From positions 62,001 to 126,000 of the forward strand of contig NZ_JAJAFU010000001.1 of NCBI RefSeq assembly GCF_020480685.1: a stretch of DNA of 64,000 nt. Reading direction: 5' to 3'. Made by a program: the position numbers and the translations under genes. The notes beneath the pieces were generated by a model. It was not told the origin of the DNA, did not search any database, and saw only the letters and a program-made list of their open reading frames with translations. Positions within the stretch are counted from its first letter, which is position 1. Each line of letters opens with the position of its first letter. The stretch comes from Deferrivibrio essentukiensis. GTDB taxonomy: Bacteria; Chrysiogenota; Deferribacteres; Deferribacterales; Deferrivibrionaceae. Below are positions 25,549 to 35,215 of the stretch, piece by piece.

Positions 25549-26706
25549 ATGGACAGTTTAATCAAATGTTATAAGCGTTATGATATCTCCTTTATCAAAG
25601 GGGAAGGTGCTTATCTTTTTGATAAGGATGGCAAAAGTTATATTGACTTTGGCTCCGGTATATCGGTGACAAATTTAGGTCATTCTTTTGAGCCTGTTGT
25701 TAAAGCAATTTGCGAGCAAGCAAAATCGCTCATTCACACTTCTAATCTTTATGGTATTGATATTCAGGAAGAGGTTGCGGATATTATTTCTGAAAATTCG
25801 TTTGGTGGCAGCGTGTTTTTTTGCAATTCCGGAGCAGAGGCAAACGAAGCCGCTATTAAGCTTGCAAGAATTTATGGCAATAAAAAGTATAATGGTTTGC
25901 GATATAAAATTATATCATTGAAAAACTCCTTTCATGGAAGGACTTATGCGACACTTTCTGCAACCGGGCAAGATAAAGTAAAAGATGGATTCAGACCGGT
26001 GGCAGATTACTTTTTTCATATTGATACTAATGACTTTGATGCATTTTTAAGCCTTGCCAAAAAAAATAATGTGGTTGCAGTGATGATTGAGCTTGTTCAG
26101 GGGGAAGGCGGTGTAGTACCACTTGAAAGAGGATTTGTCAAAGCACTTTACGATTATGCAAAAAATAATGATATACTCTTAATTGTGGATGAGATTCAAA
26201 CGGGAATGGGCAGGACAGGAGAGCTTTTTGCCTACAAGCATTACGGTATAGAGCCTGATATCATGACTATGGCAAAAGCGCTTGGTAACGGTGTGCCAAT
26301 AGGTGCAATGGTCGCGAGAAAAGAAGTGGGTGAGTATTTGAGCTATGGTACTCATGGTTCTACCTTTGGGGGTAATTTCCTCGCGTGTGCGGCAGCAAAG
26401 AGTGTTTTGAAAGAGATGCTTAAGCCCGGGTTTTTGAAGTCTGTTAAGGAAAAAGGGGATTATATCAAAGAACGTCTTGTTAAAATTTTTAGTAATGTTG
26501 GAGATGTCAGGGGGATTGGAATGATGCTTGGTGTTAAGCTCTGCGAAGATATTGATGCAGCAGAGTTTGTGAAAAAAGCATTAGTAAGCGGCTTAGTGAT
26601 TATCCCTGCCGGGAATAATACGTTTAGGGTCTATCCACCGTTAAATATAGATTACGATACGTTAGACAAGGGCTTGCAAATTTTTGAACAACTTTTGACA
26701 AAATAG
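25549..26706 (+). CDS. argD: Acetylornithine aminotransferase
   Basis: The 385-residue class III PLP aminotransferase makes N-acetylornithine in arginine synthesis. It has GSGISVTNLGHSFEPVV, NSGAEANEAAIKLAR, HGRTYATLSATGQ, the cofactor aspartate in LIVDEIQTGMGRTG, and the PLP lysine in TMAKALGNGVPIGA. ATG 25549 follows CGGAGG by 4 bases. It heads argD-argF-argG-glyQ. Some ArgD enzymes also act in lysine synthesis (DapC). Confidence 0.93.
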   Translation: MDSLIKCYKRYDISFIKGEGAYLFDKDGKSYIDFGSGISVTNLGHSFEPVVKAICEQAKSLIHTSNLYGIDIQEEVADIISENSFGGSVFFCNSGAEANEAAIKLARIYGNKKYNGLRYKIISLKNSFHGRTYATLSATGQDKVKDGFRPVADYFFHIDTNDFDAFLSLAKKNNVVAVMIELVQGEGGVVPLERGFVKALYDYAKNNDILLIVDEIQTGMGRTGELFAYKHYGIEPDIMTMAKALGNGVPIGAMVARKEVGEYLSYGTHGSTFGGNFLACAAAKSVLKEMLKPGFLKSVKEKGDYIKERLVKIFSNVGDVRGIGMMLGVKLCEDIDAAEFVKKALVSGLVIIPAGNNTFRVYPPLNIDYDTLDKGLQIFEQLLTK

Positions 26707-26715
26707 GAGGAAGTT

Positions 26716-27639
26716 TTGAAAAGAGATTTTTTAACACTTAAAGATTTTACGAGAGAAGAGCTTATAGAGATGATTGAGCTTGCAATAAAGTTGAAAAGGG
26801 ATAGAAAGGAAAATATTGATCAGACTCATTTTATGAAGGGGAAAAAAGTCGCACTTGTTTTCGAGAAATCTTCTACAAGGACAAGAGTTTCCTTTGAAGT
26901 TGGTGTTTATGAGCTTGGTGGTTACCCGCTATTTTTAAGCAAAAATGATATTCAGCTTGGACGAGGTGAAACTATTGCTGATACCGCAAGGACACTTTCC
27001 CGCTATGTTGATATGATAATGATAAGGACTTTTGCACACTCTAAAATTGAGGAATTGGCAAAATATTCATCAGTCCCCGTGATTAACGGACTTACTGATG
27101 ATTTTCATCCGTGTCAGGTAATGGCAGATGTTATGACTATTTATGAAAAACTCGGCAAATTTAACGGGGTTAAGGTTGCATTTGTCGGAGATGGTAATAA
27201 TATGGCAAATTCATGGATGATTGGTGCGGCAAAGTTTGGAATGGATTTTACGTTAGCTTGTCCAAAAGGCTATGAAGCTAAAAAGGAAGTTTTTGAGGAA
27301 TCACAAAAAATCGGCAAAGAGACCGGTGCTACTATAGATATCGTTTATGACCCTTATGAGGCAGTAAAAGGTGCAGATATAATTTATACGGATGTTTGGG
27401 CAAGTATGGGGCAAGAGGAAGAGACGGAAAAGAGGATAAAAGATTTTAAAGGGTATCAGGTGGATTCTAACCTAATGAATGCAACGGGGAAAAAGACATA
27501 TTTTATGCATTGTTTACCTGCCCACAGGGGTGAAGAGGTAACAGAGGATGTTTTAGAGTCTGAAATGTCAATTGTTTTTGATGAGGCAGAAAACAGACTT
27601 CATGCCCAAAAGGCTATTATGGTAAGTTTAATAAAATAA
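26716..27639 (+). CDS. argF: Ornithine carbamoyltransferase
   Basis: It joins ornithine and carbamoyl phosphate into citrulline. The carbamoyl-phosphate site STRTR is at residues 53-57, with HPCQVMAD near 131, FVGDGNNMANSW, and the ornithine-site HCLPAHRGEEV near 270. The start codon is TTG (26716), 5 bases after AGGAGG; no ATG gives the family N-terminus. It lies 9 bases after argD. The synthetic role is clear from the neighbours, against a catabolic ArcB. Confidence 0.95.
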   Translation: MKRDFLTLKDFTREELIEMIELAIKLKRDRKENIDQTHFMKGKKVALVFEKSSTRTRVSFEVGVYELGGYPLFLSKNDIQLGRGETIADTARTLSRYVDMIMIRTFAHSKIEELAKYSSVPVINGLTDDFHPCQVMADVMTIYEKLGKFNGVKVAFVGDGNNMANSWMIGAAKFGMDFTLACPKGYEAKKEVFEESQKIGKETGATIDIVYDPYEAVKGADIIYTDVWASMGQEEETEKRIKDFKGYQVDSNLMNATGKKTYFMHCLPAHRGEEVTEDVLESEMSIVFDEAENRLHAQKAIMVSLIK

Positions 27640-27657
27640 AATAATCGGAGGTTCACT

Positions 27658-28869
27658 ATGGCAAGAGAGAAAGTAGTATTAGCGTATTCAGGAGGACTTG
27701 ATACATCAGTTATTTTAAAGTGGCTTGAGCTTAAAGGGCTTGATGTCATTGCTTATGTTGCGGATTTGGGGCAGAGGGATGATTTGCCGGCAATAGAAAA
27801 GAAGGCTTATGCATCCGGTGCTAAAGACTTTAGAATAGTTGATTTAAAGGAAGAGTTTGTTAAGGATTTTGTTTTTACATCTATAAAATTTAATGCCCTT
27901 TACGAAGGTAGATATTATTTAGGGACTTCCCTTGCAAGGCCAATTATAGCAAAGGGTATGGTTGAGCTTGCCAAGGAATATGGTGCCAAATATATTGCTC
28001 ACGGTGCAACAGGAAAGGGTAATGACCAGGTAAGATTTGAATTAACTGCTGCTGCGCTTGCTCCGGAATTAAAGGCTATCGTGCCATGGCGTGACCCTGA
28101 ATTTTTTAACGTAATTAAAGGTAGAAAGGAAGCTATGGAGTTTGCAGCCAAACATAATATTCCTGTTAAGGCAACAGTTGACAAGCCTTGGAGTAGTGAT
28201 GAAAACTTGATGCACATAAGCTTTGAAGCAGGGATATTAGAAGATCCTGCTCAGAGGCCACCAAAAGATATGTTTGAATTAACAGTTGCTCCTGAAGATG
28301 CCCCGGATACTCCTGAAACTGTTGAAATTGAATTTGTTAAAGGTGAGCCTGTAGCTGTTAATGGTGAAAAGCTGAGCCCTGCAAATTTACTAAAGAAATT
28401 AAATGAAATAGGCGGAAGAAATGCAGTAGGTAGAGTAGATATGGTTGAGAGCAGATATGTAGGTATGAAGTCAAGAGGTGTGTATGAAACACCGGGTGCA
28501 ACTATTTTGATGGCTGCACATAGAGATTTGGAAGGGCTTACACTTGACGGCTCGCTTATAAACCTTAAAGATACTTTGATGCCAAGGTTTGCTCATCTTG
28601 TGTATGCAGGCTATTGGTATTGTGCTGAGATGGACTGCTTAAGAGCATTTTTGGAAAAATCTCAAGAATTTGTGACAGGAAAAGTTATGCTTGAGCTTTA
28701 CAAAGGGAATATTACTGTTGTTTCAAGAGAGTCAGCATATACACTTTATGATAAATTGGTAGTATCTATGGATGACGATTTAGGTGCTTATAACCAGACA
28801 GATGCTACAGGATTTATAAAATTACACTCTTTACCACTAAGAGCGAATGCTAAAAGGATGAAAAAGTAG
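27658..28869 (+). CDS. argG: Argininosuccinate synthase
   Basis: It ligates citrulline and aspartate using ATP. The PP-loop AYSGGLDTSVILKWL is at residues 9-23; YLGTSLARPIIAKGMVELA, HGATGKGNDQVRFEL and YETPGATILMAAHRDLE follow. At 403 residues it is full length. A CGGAGG ribosome site lies 18 bases after the argF stop. argH is not in the window. Confidence 0.96.
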   Translation: MAREKVVLAYSGGLDTSVILKWLELKGLDVIAYVADLGQRDDLPAIEKKAYASGAKDFRIVDLKEEFVKDFVFTSIKFNALYEGRYYLGTSLARPIIAKGMVELAKEYGAKYIAHGATGKGNDQVRFELTAAALAPELKAIVPWRDPEFFNVIKGRKEAMEFAAKHNIPVKATVDKPWSSDENLMHISFEAGILEDPAQRPPKDMFELTVAPEDAPDTPETVEIEFVKGEPVAVNGEKLSPANLLKKLNEIGGRNAVGRVDMVESRYVGMKSRGVYETPGATILMAAHRDLEGLTLDGSLINLKDTLMPRFAHLVYAGYWYCAEMDCLRAFLEKSQEFVTGKVMLELYKGNITVVSRESAYTLYDKLVVSMDDDLGAYNQTDATGFIKLHSLPLRANAKRMKK

Positions 28870-28914
28870 CTAAAGTATTAGAAAAAATGTGCGATACATA
28901 TTGATGGAGGAAAG

Positions 28915-29784
28915 ATGTATTTTCAAGATGTAATTTTGAAGTTGCAGGAGTTTTGGGCTAAAAATGGTTGTATCATATATCAGCCTTACGATATAGAGGT
29001 AGGTGCGGGGACGTTTAACCCCGCTACTTTTTTAAAATGTTTAGGCCCTGAGCCTTGGAATGTTGCATATGTGGAGCCAAGCAGAAGGCCTACTGACGGA
29101 AGATATGGTGAAAATCCCAACAGATTGCAGCACTATTATCAGTTTCAGGTTATCTTAAAACCTTCACCTGAAAATATTCAGGAGCTTTATCTTGATAGTT
29201 TAAAATATTTAGGAATTGACCCGCTAAAGCATGATATTAGGTTTGTTGAAGACGATTGGGAATCTCCTACACTTGGAGCTTGGGGGCTTGGCTGGGAAGT
29301 ATGGCTTGATGGTATGGAAATTACTCAGTTTACCTATTTTCAGCAGGCAGGAGGAATAGATTTAAAACCTATAAGTGGAGAAATTACTTACGGTCTTGAA
29401 AGGATTACAATGTATCTGCAAGGGGTAAATTCTGTATTTGACCTTAAATGGAATGAAAATGTTACTTATGGAGATGTTTACCATAGAAATGAGGTAGAAG
29501 GGTCAACTTACAATTTTGAGGTAGCTGATACTGACATGTTATTTAAGCTTTTTGATATGTATGAAGCTGAGTGCAAAAGGACGGTTGAAAGAGGATTACC
29601 GCTTCCGGCATATGACTATTGCTTGAAGTGCAGTCATACTTTTAATCTGCTTGATGCAAGAAATACGATTTCAGTAACTGAAAGGACTGGTTACATTGCA
29701 AGAGTTAGAAATTTGGCAAAACTTTGTGCGGAAAGTTATCTGAAAAGTCGTGAGGAGATGGGTTTTCCGCTTTTAAAAAGATAA
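28915..29784 (+). CDS. glyQ: Glycyl-tRNA synthetase alpha subunit
   Basis: This is the catalytic alpha chain of the bacterial alpha2-beta2 Gly[60 protein letters not shown] in shorter blocks, and [21 protein letters not shown]. At 289 residues it is typical. GGAGG precedes the ATG. The beta subunit gene glyS, which normally follows directly, is absent: a strong terminator comes next and then a chemoreceptor gene. Confidence 0.96.
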   Translation: MYFQDVILKLQEFWAKNGCIIYQPYDIEVGAGTFNPATFLKCLGPEPWNVAYVEPSRRPTDGRYGENPNRLQHYYQFQVILKPSPENIQELYLDSLKYLGIDPLKHDIRFVEDDWESPTLGAWGLGWEVWLDGMEITQFTYFQQAGGIDLKPISGEITYGLERITMYLQGVNSVFDLKWNENVTYGDVYHRNEVEGSTYNFEVADTDMLFKLFDMYEAECKRTVERGLPLPAYDYCLKCSHTFNLLDARNTISVTERTGYIARVRNLAKLCAESYLKSREEMGFPLLKR

Positions 29785-29800
29785 CTTCTTGTAAATTAGT

Positions 29801-29842
29801 AGCTTTTTGTATGCTGATATTAGTATACAAAAAGCTTTTTTT
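29801..29842 (+). terminator. Rho-independent terminator after glyQ
   Basis: AGCTTTTTGTAT (29801-29812) pairs perfectly with ATACAAAAAGCT (29825-29836), 12 base pairs, followed by a run of seven T. It closes the arg-glyQ transcript. The 144 bases from here to the chemoreceptor gene show nothing else I can name. Confidence 0.88.
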
Positions 29843-29986
29843 ATACATGTACACAAACATAAAAATTTTGCTTGTTAAATATGAAGAATGCTCTTAAATT
29901 ATATGTATTATGAAGTTAATATAATTGGACGGCATAAATTTTATATTTAATAAAAAATATGCACAAAAAATAGTTTGGAGCAGTTT

Positions 29987-31987
29987 ATGTTTTCTAATAT
30001 GAAAATCAGGACTAAAATTGTCCTGTCAGTCAGTGTTATCCTTATAATAAGCCTTTTGTTAATGGGATTTACTATCGTAACTATAACAAAAAAGAAGGTT
30101 TCTGAGGAGATTGCAAAGCAGATTACCGCAGAGGTAGACACTTTTAAAAAATCTCTGGAAGGGACATTTAAAACAGCTGATTTGGTTGCTGAAAACGGAG
30201 TAAAAGACGGATTCCAAATGCTTGAAAATGAGGCAAATGGTTTTGCGGAAACACTGATGAATATGTATTCTCTATATGCAGCTCAAGGGGAGGATCAGTC
30301 GACCCTATCTTTTAGAATGGCAAATCTTATCTTAAAGAAAAAAGTTTTAAAGACCGGTTTTGCTTATGCGTTAAAAGTAGATGATGGTAGTTATGCGGTT
30401 AAGCCTCCTTATTCCAAAAGTATGAAAGATAGTGGTGACTATCTCAATCAGATACTTGAAGAGATGAATGGTACAATTACTTATGAGATAGATACGGAGA
30501 AAGGAAAACAGAAAATATATGCGGCTTTTAGATATTTTATTCAAATGAATTGGGTGGTAGTAGTAGCTATCCCCGAAGATGAGCTATTATCAGGTTCAAG
30601 AGTGCTTCAGACTAAAATGCTTGATAATATAAAAGAAACAATCAAGACAACTAAGATAGGAAAGACAGGTTATTTTTACGTTATGAATTCTAAAGGGGTA
30701 TTGGAAGTTCACCCTAATAAAAAATATGAAGGCACAAGTATTTTAAAGTATGATTTTGCAAAAGAGATGGTGAAAAATAAGAACGGGGTTGTAAGGTACG
30801 AGTGGGAAGGGAAGTATAAAATAGTAGCCTATAAGTATTATGCCCCGAAAGATTGGATTATTGCAGGTGGTTCATACGAAGATGAGTTTACAGGTAGTAC
30901 TATTACGGCTATAAGGTCTATTATGTTATTGTCAAGCATAATAGTTATTGGGATCTTTTTGGTATTGTTGAGGATTATTTTTAAGATAAATATTTTAAAT
31001 CCGATAGATGAACTCCAGAGACTTTTTTCTGAAATTGCCGAAGGGGATTTAACAAATACCCTTTCTGTAAAAAGTAGGGATGAGATTGGTATAATTATTG
31101 AAAATGTGAATAAAATGGTGGAGCAGATGAATACAGCTTTATGCGGAGTAAGTAAAGCTACAATTGATGTTACAAGCTCTGCCGATGCATTGGCCGTATC
31201 CAGCGATGAAATGAGCCAAGGTGCAGAAAGTCAGGCGGAAAGAGTGTCCCAGGTGGAAGTGGCTGTTCATCAGATGACTGCAACAATTCAGGAAATTTCT
31301 CAAAATATAGAGCAAATTACGAATGAAATTAATTCAGTGAGGGAATCCGCAGACACAGGCAGAAAGATTTTGGATGATACTGTCGATAGTATAAACACAC
31401 TTTCAGGCTCAGTAATCAATACGGGACAAAGTATCAAGCAACTTGGGAAATCTTCTGAGCAGATAGGTGAAATTTTAAGCGTAATATCAGAGATTGCTGA
31501 CCAGACAAACTTGTTGGCATTAAATGCTGCAATAGAAGCAGCAAGAGCAGGGGAGCATGGTAGAGGGTTTGCCGTGGTGGCTGATGAAGTTAGAAAGCTT
31601 GCCGAAAGGACTGTGAAAGCGACTGGCGAGATTGACAATATGATAAACAATATCCAAAAAGAGGTGGAGACTTCCGTAAACGATATGGATAAAGGGGTGA
31701 AACTTGCTGAAGAGGGTAGCATGATGGTAGGTAATCTCAAGATAAGCCTCAGTGAGATTATTGATGGGGTAGTTGAAATTGCCGATAAGATTACGGCTGT
31801 TGCTACCGCAGTTGACCAGCAAAGTGCAACAAGTCAGGAGATTTCAAATAATATGGCTGATATTGCTGCCATATCACAGGAAAACTCTTCAATAGCTGAG
31901 GAGAATCACAATCAGGCAGAAAGATTAAAGGGTTTGGCTGAAGAGCTAAGAGTGATAGTTTCAAAATTTAAATTGAAAGAATGTTAA
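29987..31987 (+). CDS. Methyl-accepting chemotaxis protein with Cache sensor domain
   Basis: A membrane helix (residues about 9-33) leads into a periplasmic region of about 270 residues whose end resembles an sCache_2 domain ([27 protein letters not shown]), followed by a second helix near 305-328, a HAMP domain, and a methyl-accepting signalling domain with the highly conserved hairpin tip ([37 protein letters not shown]). ATG 29987 stands 6 bases after GGAG; TTG 29975 is an alternative. The ligand is unknown, though sCache domains often bind small carboxylates or amino acids. There are no other che genes nearby. Confidence 0.94.
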   Translation: MFSNMKIRTKIVLSVSVILIISLLLMGFTIVTITKKKVSEEIAKQITAEVDTFKKSLEGTFKTADLVAENGVKDGFQMLENEANGFAETLMNMYSLYAAQGEDQSTLSFRMANLILKKKVLKTGFAYALKVDDGSYAVKPPYSKSMKDSGDYLNQILEEMNGTITYEIDTEKGKQKIYAAFRYFIQMNWVVVVAIPEDELLSGSRVLQTKMLDNIKETIKTTKIGKTGYFYVMNSKGVLEVHPNKKYEGTSILKYDFAKEMVKNKNGVVRYEWEGKYKIVAYKYYAPKDWIIAGGSYEDEFTGSTITAIRSIMLLSSIIVIGIFLVLLRIIFKINILNPIDELQRLFSEIAEGDLTNTLSVKSRDEIGIIIENVNKMVEQMNTALCGVSKATIDVTSSADALAVSSDEMSQGAESQAERVSQVEVAVHQMTATIQEISQNIEQITNEINSVRESADTGRKILDDTVDSINTLSGSVINTGQSIKQLGKSSEQIGEILSVISEIADQTNLLALNAAIEAARAGEHGRGFAVVADEVRKLAERTVKATGEIDNMINNIQKEVETSVNDMDKGVKLAEEGSMMVGNLKISLSEIIDGVVEIADKITAVATAVDQQSATSQEISNNMADIAAISQENSSIAEENHNQAERLKGLAEELRVIVSKFKLKEC

Positions 31988-32030
31988 AAAATGCTTTACA
32001 AATTATAGTGGATAATATATAGAGTGAATT

Positions 32031-32093
32031 ATGAAAAATTTTAAAGTGAATTTAAATTTAACAGCTTGGTGGTGGACAGTAACAATAAGTTAG
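32031..32093 (+). CDS. trpL: trp operon leader peptide with three consecutive Trp codons
   Basis: A 20-residue ORF ending ...NLTAWWWTVTIS contains TGG TGG TGG at codons 13-15 and lies 127 bases before trpE. A weak GAGTG precedes the ATG. Three tandem Trp codons just before mutually exclusive hairpins is the textbook design of ribosome-mediated attenuation, in which stalling at the Trp codons signals low charged tRNA-Trp. Confidence 0.88.
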   Translation: MKNFKVNLNLTAWWWTVTIS

Positions 32094-32149
32094 GTTGTTC
32101 ACCATAAAACTATGTCGATAAGGGCCGTGTGGTGAGCAACCACACGGCC
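32079..32149 (+). promoter_or_regulatory. trp attenuator: pause, antiterminator and first terminator segments
   Basis: Segment 1 (within codons 14-19, about 32070-32085) can pair with segment 2 (TTGTTCACC). Segment 2, GGTTGTTCACCA (32093-32104), pairs over 12 positions, one of them G-U, with segment 3, TGGTGAGCAACC (32130-32141): the antiterminator. Segment 3 lies inside a perfect 11-bp hairpin, GGCCGTGTGGT (32123-32133) with ACCACACGGCC (32139-32149), then TTTT: the terminator. When ribosomes stall at the Trp codons, segment 1 is masked, 2:3 forms and transcription continues. Confidence 0.82.
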
Positions 32150-32165
32150 TTTTCTGTTATATTCT

Positions 32166-32198
32166 AAGGCCGTGGGATAAAACTCGCGGCCTTTTTTT
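32166..32198 (+). terminator. Second, tandem trp terminator hairpin before trpE
   Basis: AAGGCCGTGGG (32166-32176) pairs with CTCGCGGCCTT (32183-32193) around ATAAAA with two G-U pairs, and seven T follow (32192-32198). It is a stronger terminator, by U-run, than the first hairpin. Its 5' arm repeats GGCCGTG of the first hairpin, so it can also pair with that hairpin's 3' arm CACGGCC (32143-32149). AGGAGG for trpE begins 11 bases later. Confidence 0.8.
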
Positions 32199-32219
32199 AT
32201 ACCAAAAGGAGGATATAAA

Positions 32220-33689
32220 ATGCTTTTTCCGGATTTTGAGACATTTAAGGAAGATTTTAAAAAGTATGACAGAGTGCCTGTCTACAGAGAGATTGTGGGG
32301 GATACGTTTACACCTATTGCACTTCTAAGAAACTTTTCAAGTGAAGATAATCTGTTTATGCTTGAGAGTGCAAATTTGGATAAGACGTTTTCAAGATTTT
32401 CGTTTTTTGGGTTTAAGCCTAAAGAGGTATTAACCTTTAAAAACAGAAAACTTTATTCCTTAAAAAATGGGAAGAAAACTGAAATTGATATTAACCCTAT
32501 GGATTATCTCAATAACAATATCAAGACATTTAATGGAAAATATTATGATGATTTCGGAGATTTTACCGGTGGATATGTAGGTTACATCGGTTACGAGATG
32601 ATTAATTATATGGGGATTTTGAGAAACAGGATTAAAGAGCCAAGTCATGAAAGTTTAATGCAGCTGATGCTTATTGATGAATTTTATATTTTTGATAATC
32701 ACTTAGGAAAAATGTATTCATGTGTGTCCGTTGACTGTAAAGAAGATGCAGAGCAGGCATATGAAAAAGCAAAAAAAACAACACTAAAAATGGCTGAAAA
32801 ATTACACGGGCTGAATTTTGATAACTTTGAGACCGATGATAATTTTGATATCAATAGTGAATATGAGGAAAATGAATTTATTGAAACGGTTGAGAAGTTA
32901 AAGAAGGATATTTATGATGGCGAGGTAATACAGTGCGTAATCTCAAATAAATATGAAATAAATTCAAAAATAAATCCTTTAAGCCTTTACAGAGCGCTCA
33001 GAAATCTAAACCCGTCACCTTATATGTTTTATTTAAAGTTTAATGGTGAAGTTGTGTGCGGCTCGTCCCCTGAGATACACCTTAAGGTAAAAGATAGAGT
33101 TGCCACATTAAAGCCTATAGCGGGGACTTATCCTGTGGGAGAAAATCTTGATGAGATAAAGGGAAATCTTTTAAAGGATGAGAAGGAGCGAGCCGAGCAT
33201 CTTATGCTTTTGGATTTGGCAAGAAACGATTTATACACTTGCTGCAAACCTGAAAGTGTAAAGGTTAGCAAGTCCTTTGTGCCTGAAGTTTATTCTCATG
33301 TAATTCACATAGTTTCAGAAGTGACAGGTAAGCTAAACGATGATTCCTCAAATATTGAACTTTTTATGAATACATTTCCAGCAGGCACTGTAACAGGTGC
33401 ACCAAAGGTAAGGGCTATGGAGCTTATTGACAGTTATGAAAAAAGCCCGAGAGGATTTTATGCAGGCTGCACAGGGTATTTTTCTTACAGCGGTAATATG
33501 GATACCTGTATCACCATAAGAAGTGCAAAGGTAACAAACAGTAAGACTGTTTTCAGGGCAGGTGCAGGAATTGTCCACGATAGTGTCCCTGAGAAAGAGT
33601 ACAAAGAGGTGCAAGAAAAATTAAAGGCACTTTTCAAAGCTCTTGAAAGAATAAAAAATATGGAGAGGTACAATGTTTTTACTAATTGA
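32220..33689 (+). CDS. trpE: Anthranilate synthase component I
   Basis: TrpE makes anthranilate from chorismate with TrpG. The N-terminal domain keeps the tryptophan feedback motif (MLESANLDKTFSRFSF, residues about 41-56). The chorismate-binding domain has EVIQCVISNKYEI, YMFYLKFNGEVVCGSSPEIHL, KPIAGTYPVG, EHLMLLDLARNDL and FPAGTVTGAPKVRAMELID. At 489 residues it is full length. Expression is governed by the leader just upstream. The 3' end overlaps trpG by 17 bases. Confidence 0.97.
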   Translation: MLFPDFETFKEDFKKYDRVPVYREIVGDTFTPIALLRNFSSEDNLFMLESANLDKTFSRFSFFGFKPKEVLTFKNRKLYSLKNGKKTEIDINPMDYLNNNIKTFNGKYYDDFGDFTGGYVGYIGYEMINYMGILRNRIKEPSHESLMQLMLIDEFYIFDNHLGKMYSCVSVDCKEDAEQAYEKAKKTTLKMAEKLHGLNFDNFETDDNFDINSEYEENEFIETVEKLKKDIYDGEVIQCVISNKYEINSKINPLSLYRALRNLNPSPYMFYLKFNGEVVCGSSPEIHLKVKDRVATLKPIAGTYPVGENLDEIKGNLLKDEKERAEHLMLLDLARNDLYTCCKPESVKVSKSFVPEVYSHVIHIVSEVTGKLNDDSSNIELFMNTFPAGTVTGAPKVRAMELIDSYEKSPRGFYAGCTGYFSYSGNMDTCITIRSAKVTNSKTVFRAGAGIVHDSVPEKEYKEVQEKLKALFKALERIKNMERYNVFTN

Positions 33690-34227
33690 TAACTACGATT
33701 CCTTTACATTCAATCTTTTTGGGGTATTTAAAAAGCTTGGACAGGAGGTGAATGTTATTAAAAATGATGAATTTATCAAAGCTGACAACTATAAAGGGAT
33801 AATACTTTCTCCCGGGCCTTCAAATCCTGCTAATTCAGGGACAACTCTTAAATATTTAAATGAATATGCAGGCAAATTGCCTATTTTTGGTGTTTGCTTA
33901 GGGATGCAGGCAATAGGCTACTATCTGGGAAATCAAGTGAGAAATGCAAAAACGATAAAGCATGGTAAAGTTGAGGATGTAAAGGTTATTAAAGAGGATG
34001 TTTTATACTGTGGGATTCCGAAATTATTTAAGGCTGTCCGCTACCACTCCCTTGTGGTGGATATTGATGAAAATTTTATTACTTCAAAAAGTGTTTCCGA
34101 TAACGAGGCGATGTCCATAGAGATTCCTGAAAAGAAATTGTTTGGAGTCCAGTATCATCCCGAATCATTTTTAAGTGAGTATGGGGACAAAATAGTAGAA
34201 AATTTTGTAAAATATTGTGGAGGCTAA
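33673..34227 (+). CDS. trpG: Anthranilate/aminodeoxychorismate synthase glutaminase component
   Basis: This class I glutamine amidotransferase of 184 residues has LIDNYDSFTFNLF at the start, LSPGPSNPA, the nucleophile in FGVCLGMQAIGYYLG, and the His-Glu pair in VQYHPESFLSE. It supplies ammonia to TrpE. Because pabB lies in the same operon and no separate pabA is seen, it may serve both enzymes, as known for Bacillus subtilis. It overlaps trpE at its start. Confidence 0.95.
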   Translation: MFLLIDNYDSFTFNLFGVFKKLGQEVNVIKNDEFIKADNYKGIILSPGPSNPANSGTTLKYLNEYAGKLPIFGVCLGMQAIGYYLGNQVRNAKTIKHGKVEDVKVIKEDVLYCGIPKLFKAVRYHSLVVDIDENFITSKSVSDNEAMSIEIPEKKLFGVQYHPESFLSEYGDKIVENFVKYCGG

Positions 34228-34228
34228 A

Positions 34229-35215
34229 ATGGAAACATTAGTAAAAAAAATCAATTCTGAAGAAAGGTTGGCTTTTGATGAATATGTGAAGTTTTTTGAT
34301 TCGATGGTAAACGGCAGTCTGACTGATGCTCAGATTGGGTCAGCACTTATTGCACTGAGAATAAAGGGTGAAACCGAAGAAGAGATTTCAGCTGCTGCAA
34401 CAGTATTAAACAGATACAAGATAAAATTAGATGTTAAGCCTAAAAATAAAATAGATACTTGTGGCACAGGCGGGGATGGTAAATCAACTATAAATGTATC
34501 TACGATTGTTTCAATTGTATTGGGCAGCTTTGGGTTTAATGTTGTAAAGCATGGGAATGTGGCTCAAAGTGGTAAAGTAGGCTCAGCAGATATTTTGGAA
34601 ATTATGGGTGTCCCTGTGAAGTTGACTAAAGAGGATGCAGAAAAATTTTTATTAAAGCACAATTTTGTATTTCTCTTTGCACCAAATTATCACCCTATTC
34701 TCAAATCGGTGGGCAAAATAAGAAGGGAGCTAAAAGTGCCAACAATTTTTAACTACTTAGGCCCGATGTTAAATCCTGCAGACCCTGAGTATCAGCTTAT
34801 CGGAATAAACTCGGCCTCAAAGCTTGATGTTTATGCGAAAGCTTTAGTAAAAATGAATAAAACTAATGTTTTGGTAGTTTCATCAAAAGACGGTTATGAT
34901 GAGATTTCAAGTAATGATGTAACTTTTGCAAGAAAAATAACTGGCAAAGGTATTGAAGAGTTAGTGATTAATCCACAAGATTTTTTCAGCCCATTTGAAA
35001 TGCCACGGGTTGAAAGTAATGATGAGGCGAAAGAGCTTTTTAAGAGAGCTATTGAAGGTGCAGATGAAAAGCTTAATAACCTGATTGCAATAAATACGGC
35101 ATATGCATTTCAACTTATTGAAAATGACGATTTAAAAACAATTTTTGAGAAAGTTGTAAATAAACTTAAAAGCGGTGAAGTGAAAAAATATTTTGAAAGC
35201 TTAAGAGGTAATTAG
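34229..35215 (+). CDS. trpD: Anthranilate phosphoribosyltransferase
   Basis: TrpD transfers phosphoribose from PRPP to anthranilate. Motifs are the PRPP loop DTCGTGGDGKSTINVST near residue 73, VVKHGNVAQSGKVGSADILE, FLFAPNYHPILKSVGKIRRELK and FNYLGPMLNPA. I use ATG 34229 (328 residues), preceded by GTGGAGG; GTG 34217 would overlap trpG further. trpD is a separate gene here, not fused to trpG. Confidence 0.96.
   Translation: METLVKKINSEERLAFDEYVKFFDSMVNGSLTDAQIGSALIALRIKGETEEEISAAATVLNRYKIKLDVKPKNKIDTCGTGGDGKSTINVSTIVSIVLGSFGFNVVKHGNVAQSGKVGSADILEIMGVPVKLTKEDAEKFLLKHNFVFLFAPNYHPILKSVGKIRRELKVPTIFNYLGPMLNPADPEYQLIGINSASKLDVYAKALVKMNKTNVLVVSSKDGYDEISSNDVTFARKITGKGIEELVINPQDFFSPFEMPRVESNDEAKELFKRAIEGADEKLNNLIAINTAYAFQLIENDDLKTIFEKVVNKLKSGEVKKYFESLRGN

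Noticed and set aside
29785-29986. A hidden gene between glyQ and the chemoreceptor
   Set aside because: Apart from the terminator, this 200-base AT-rich region has no ORF with a ribosome site.
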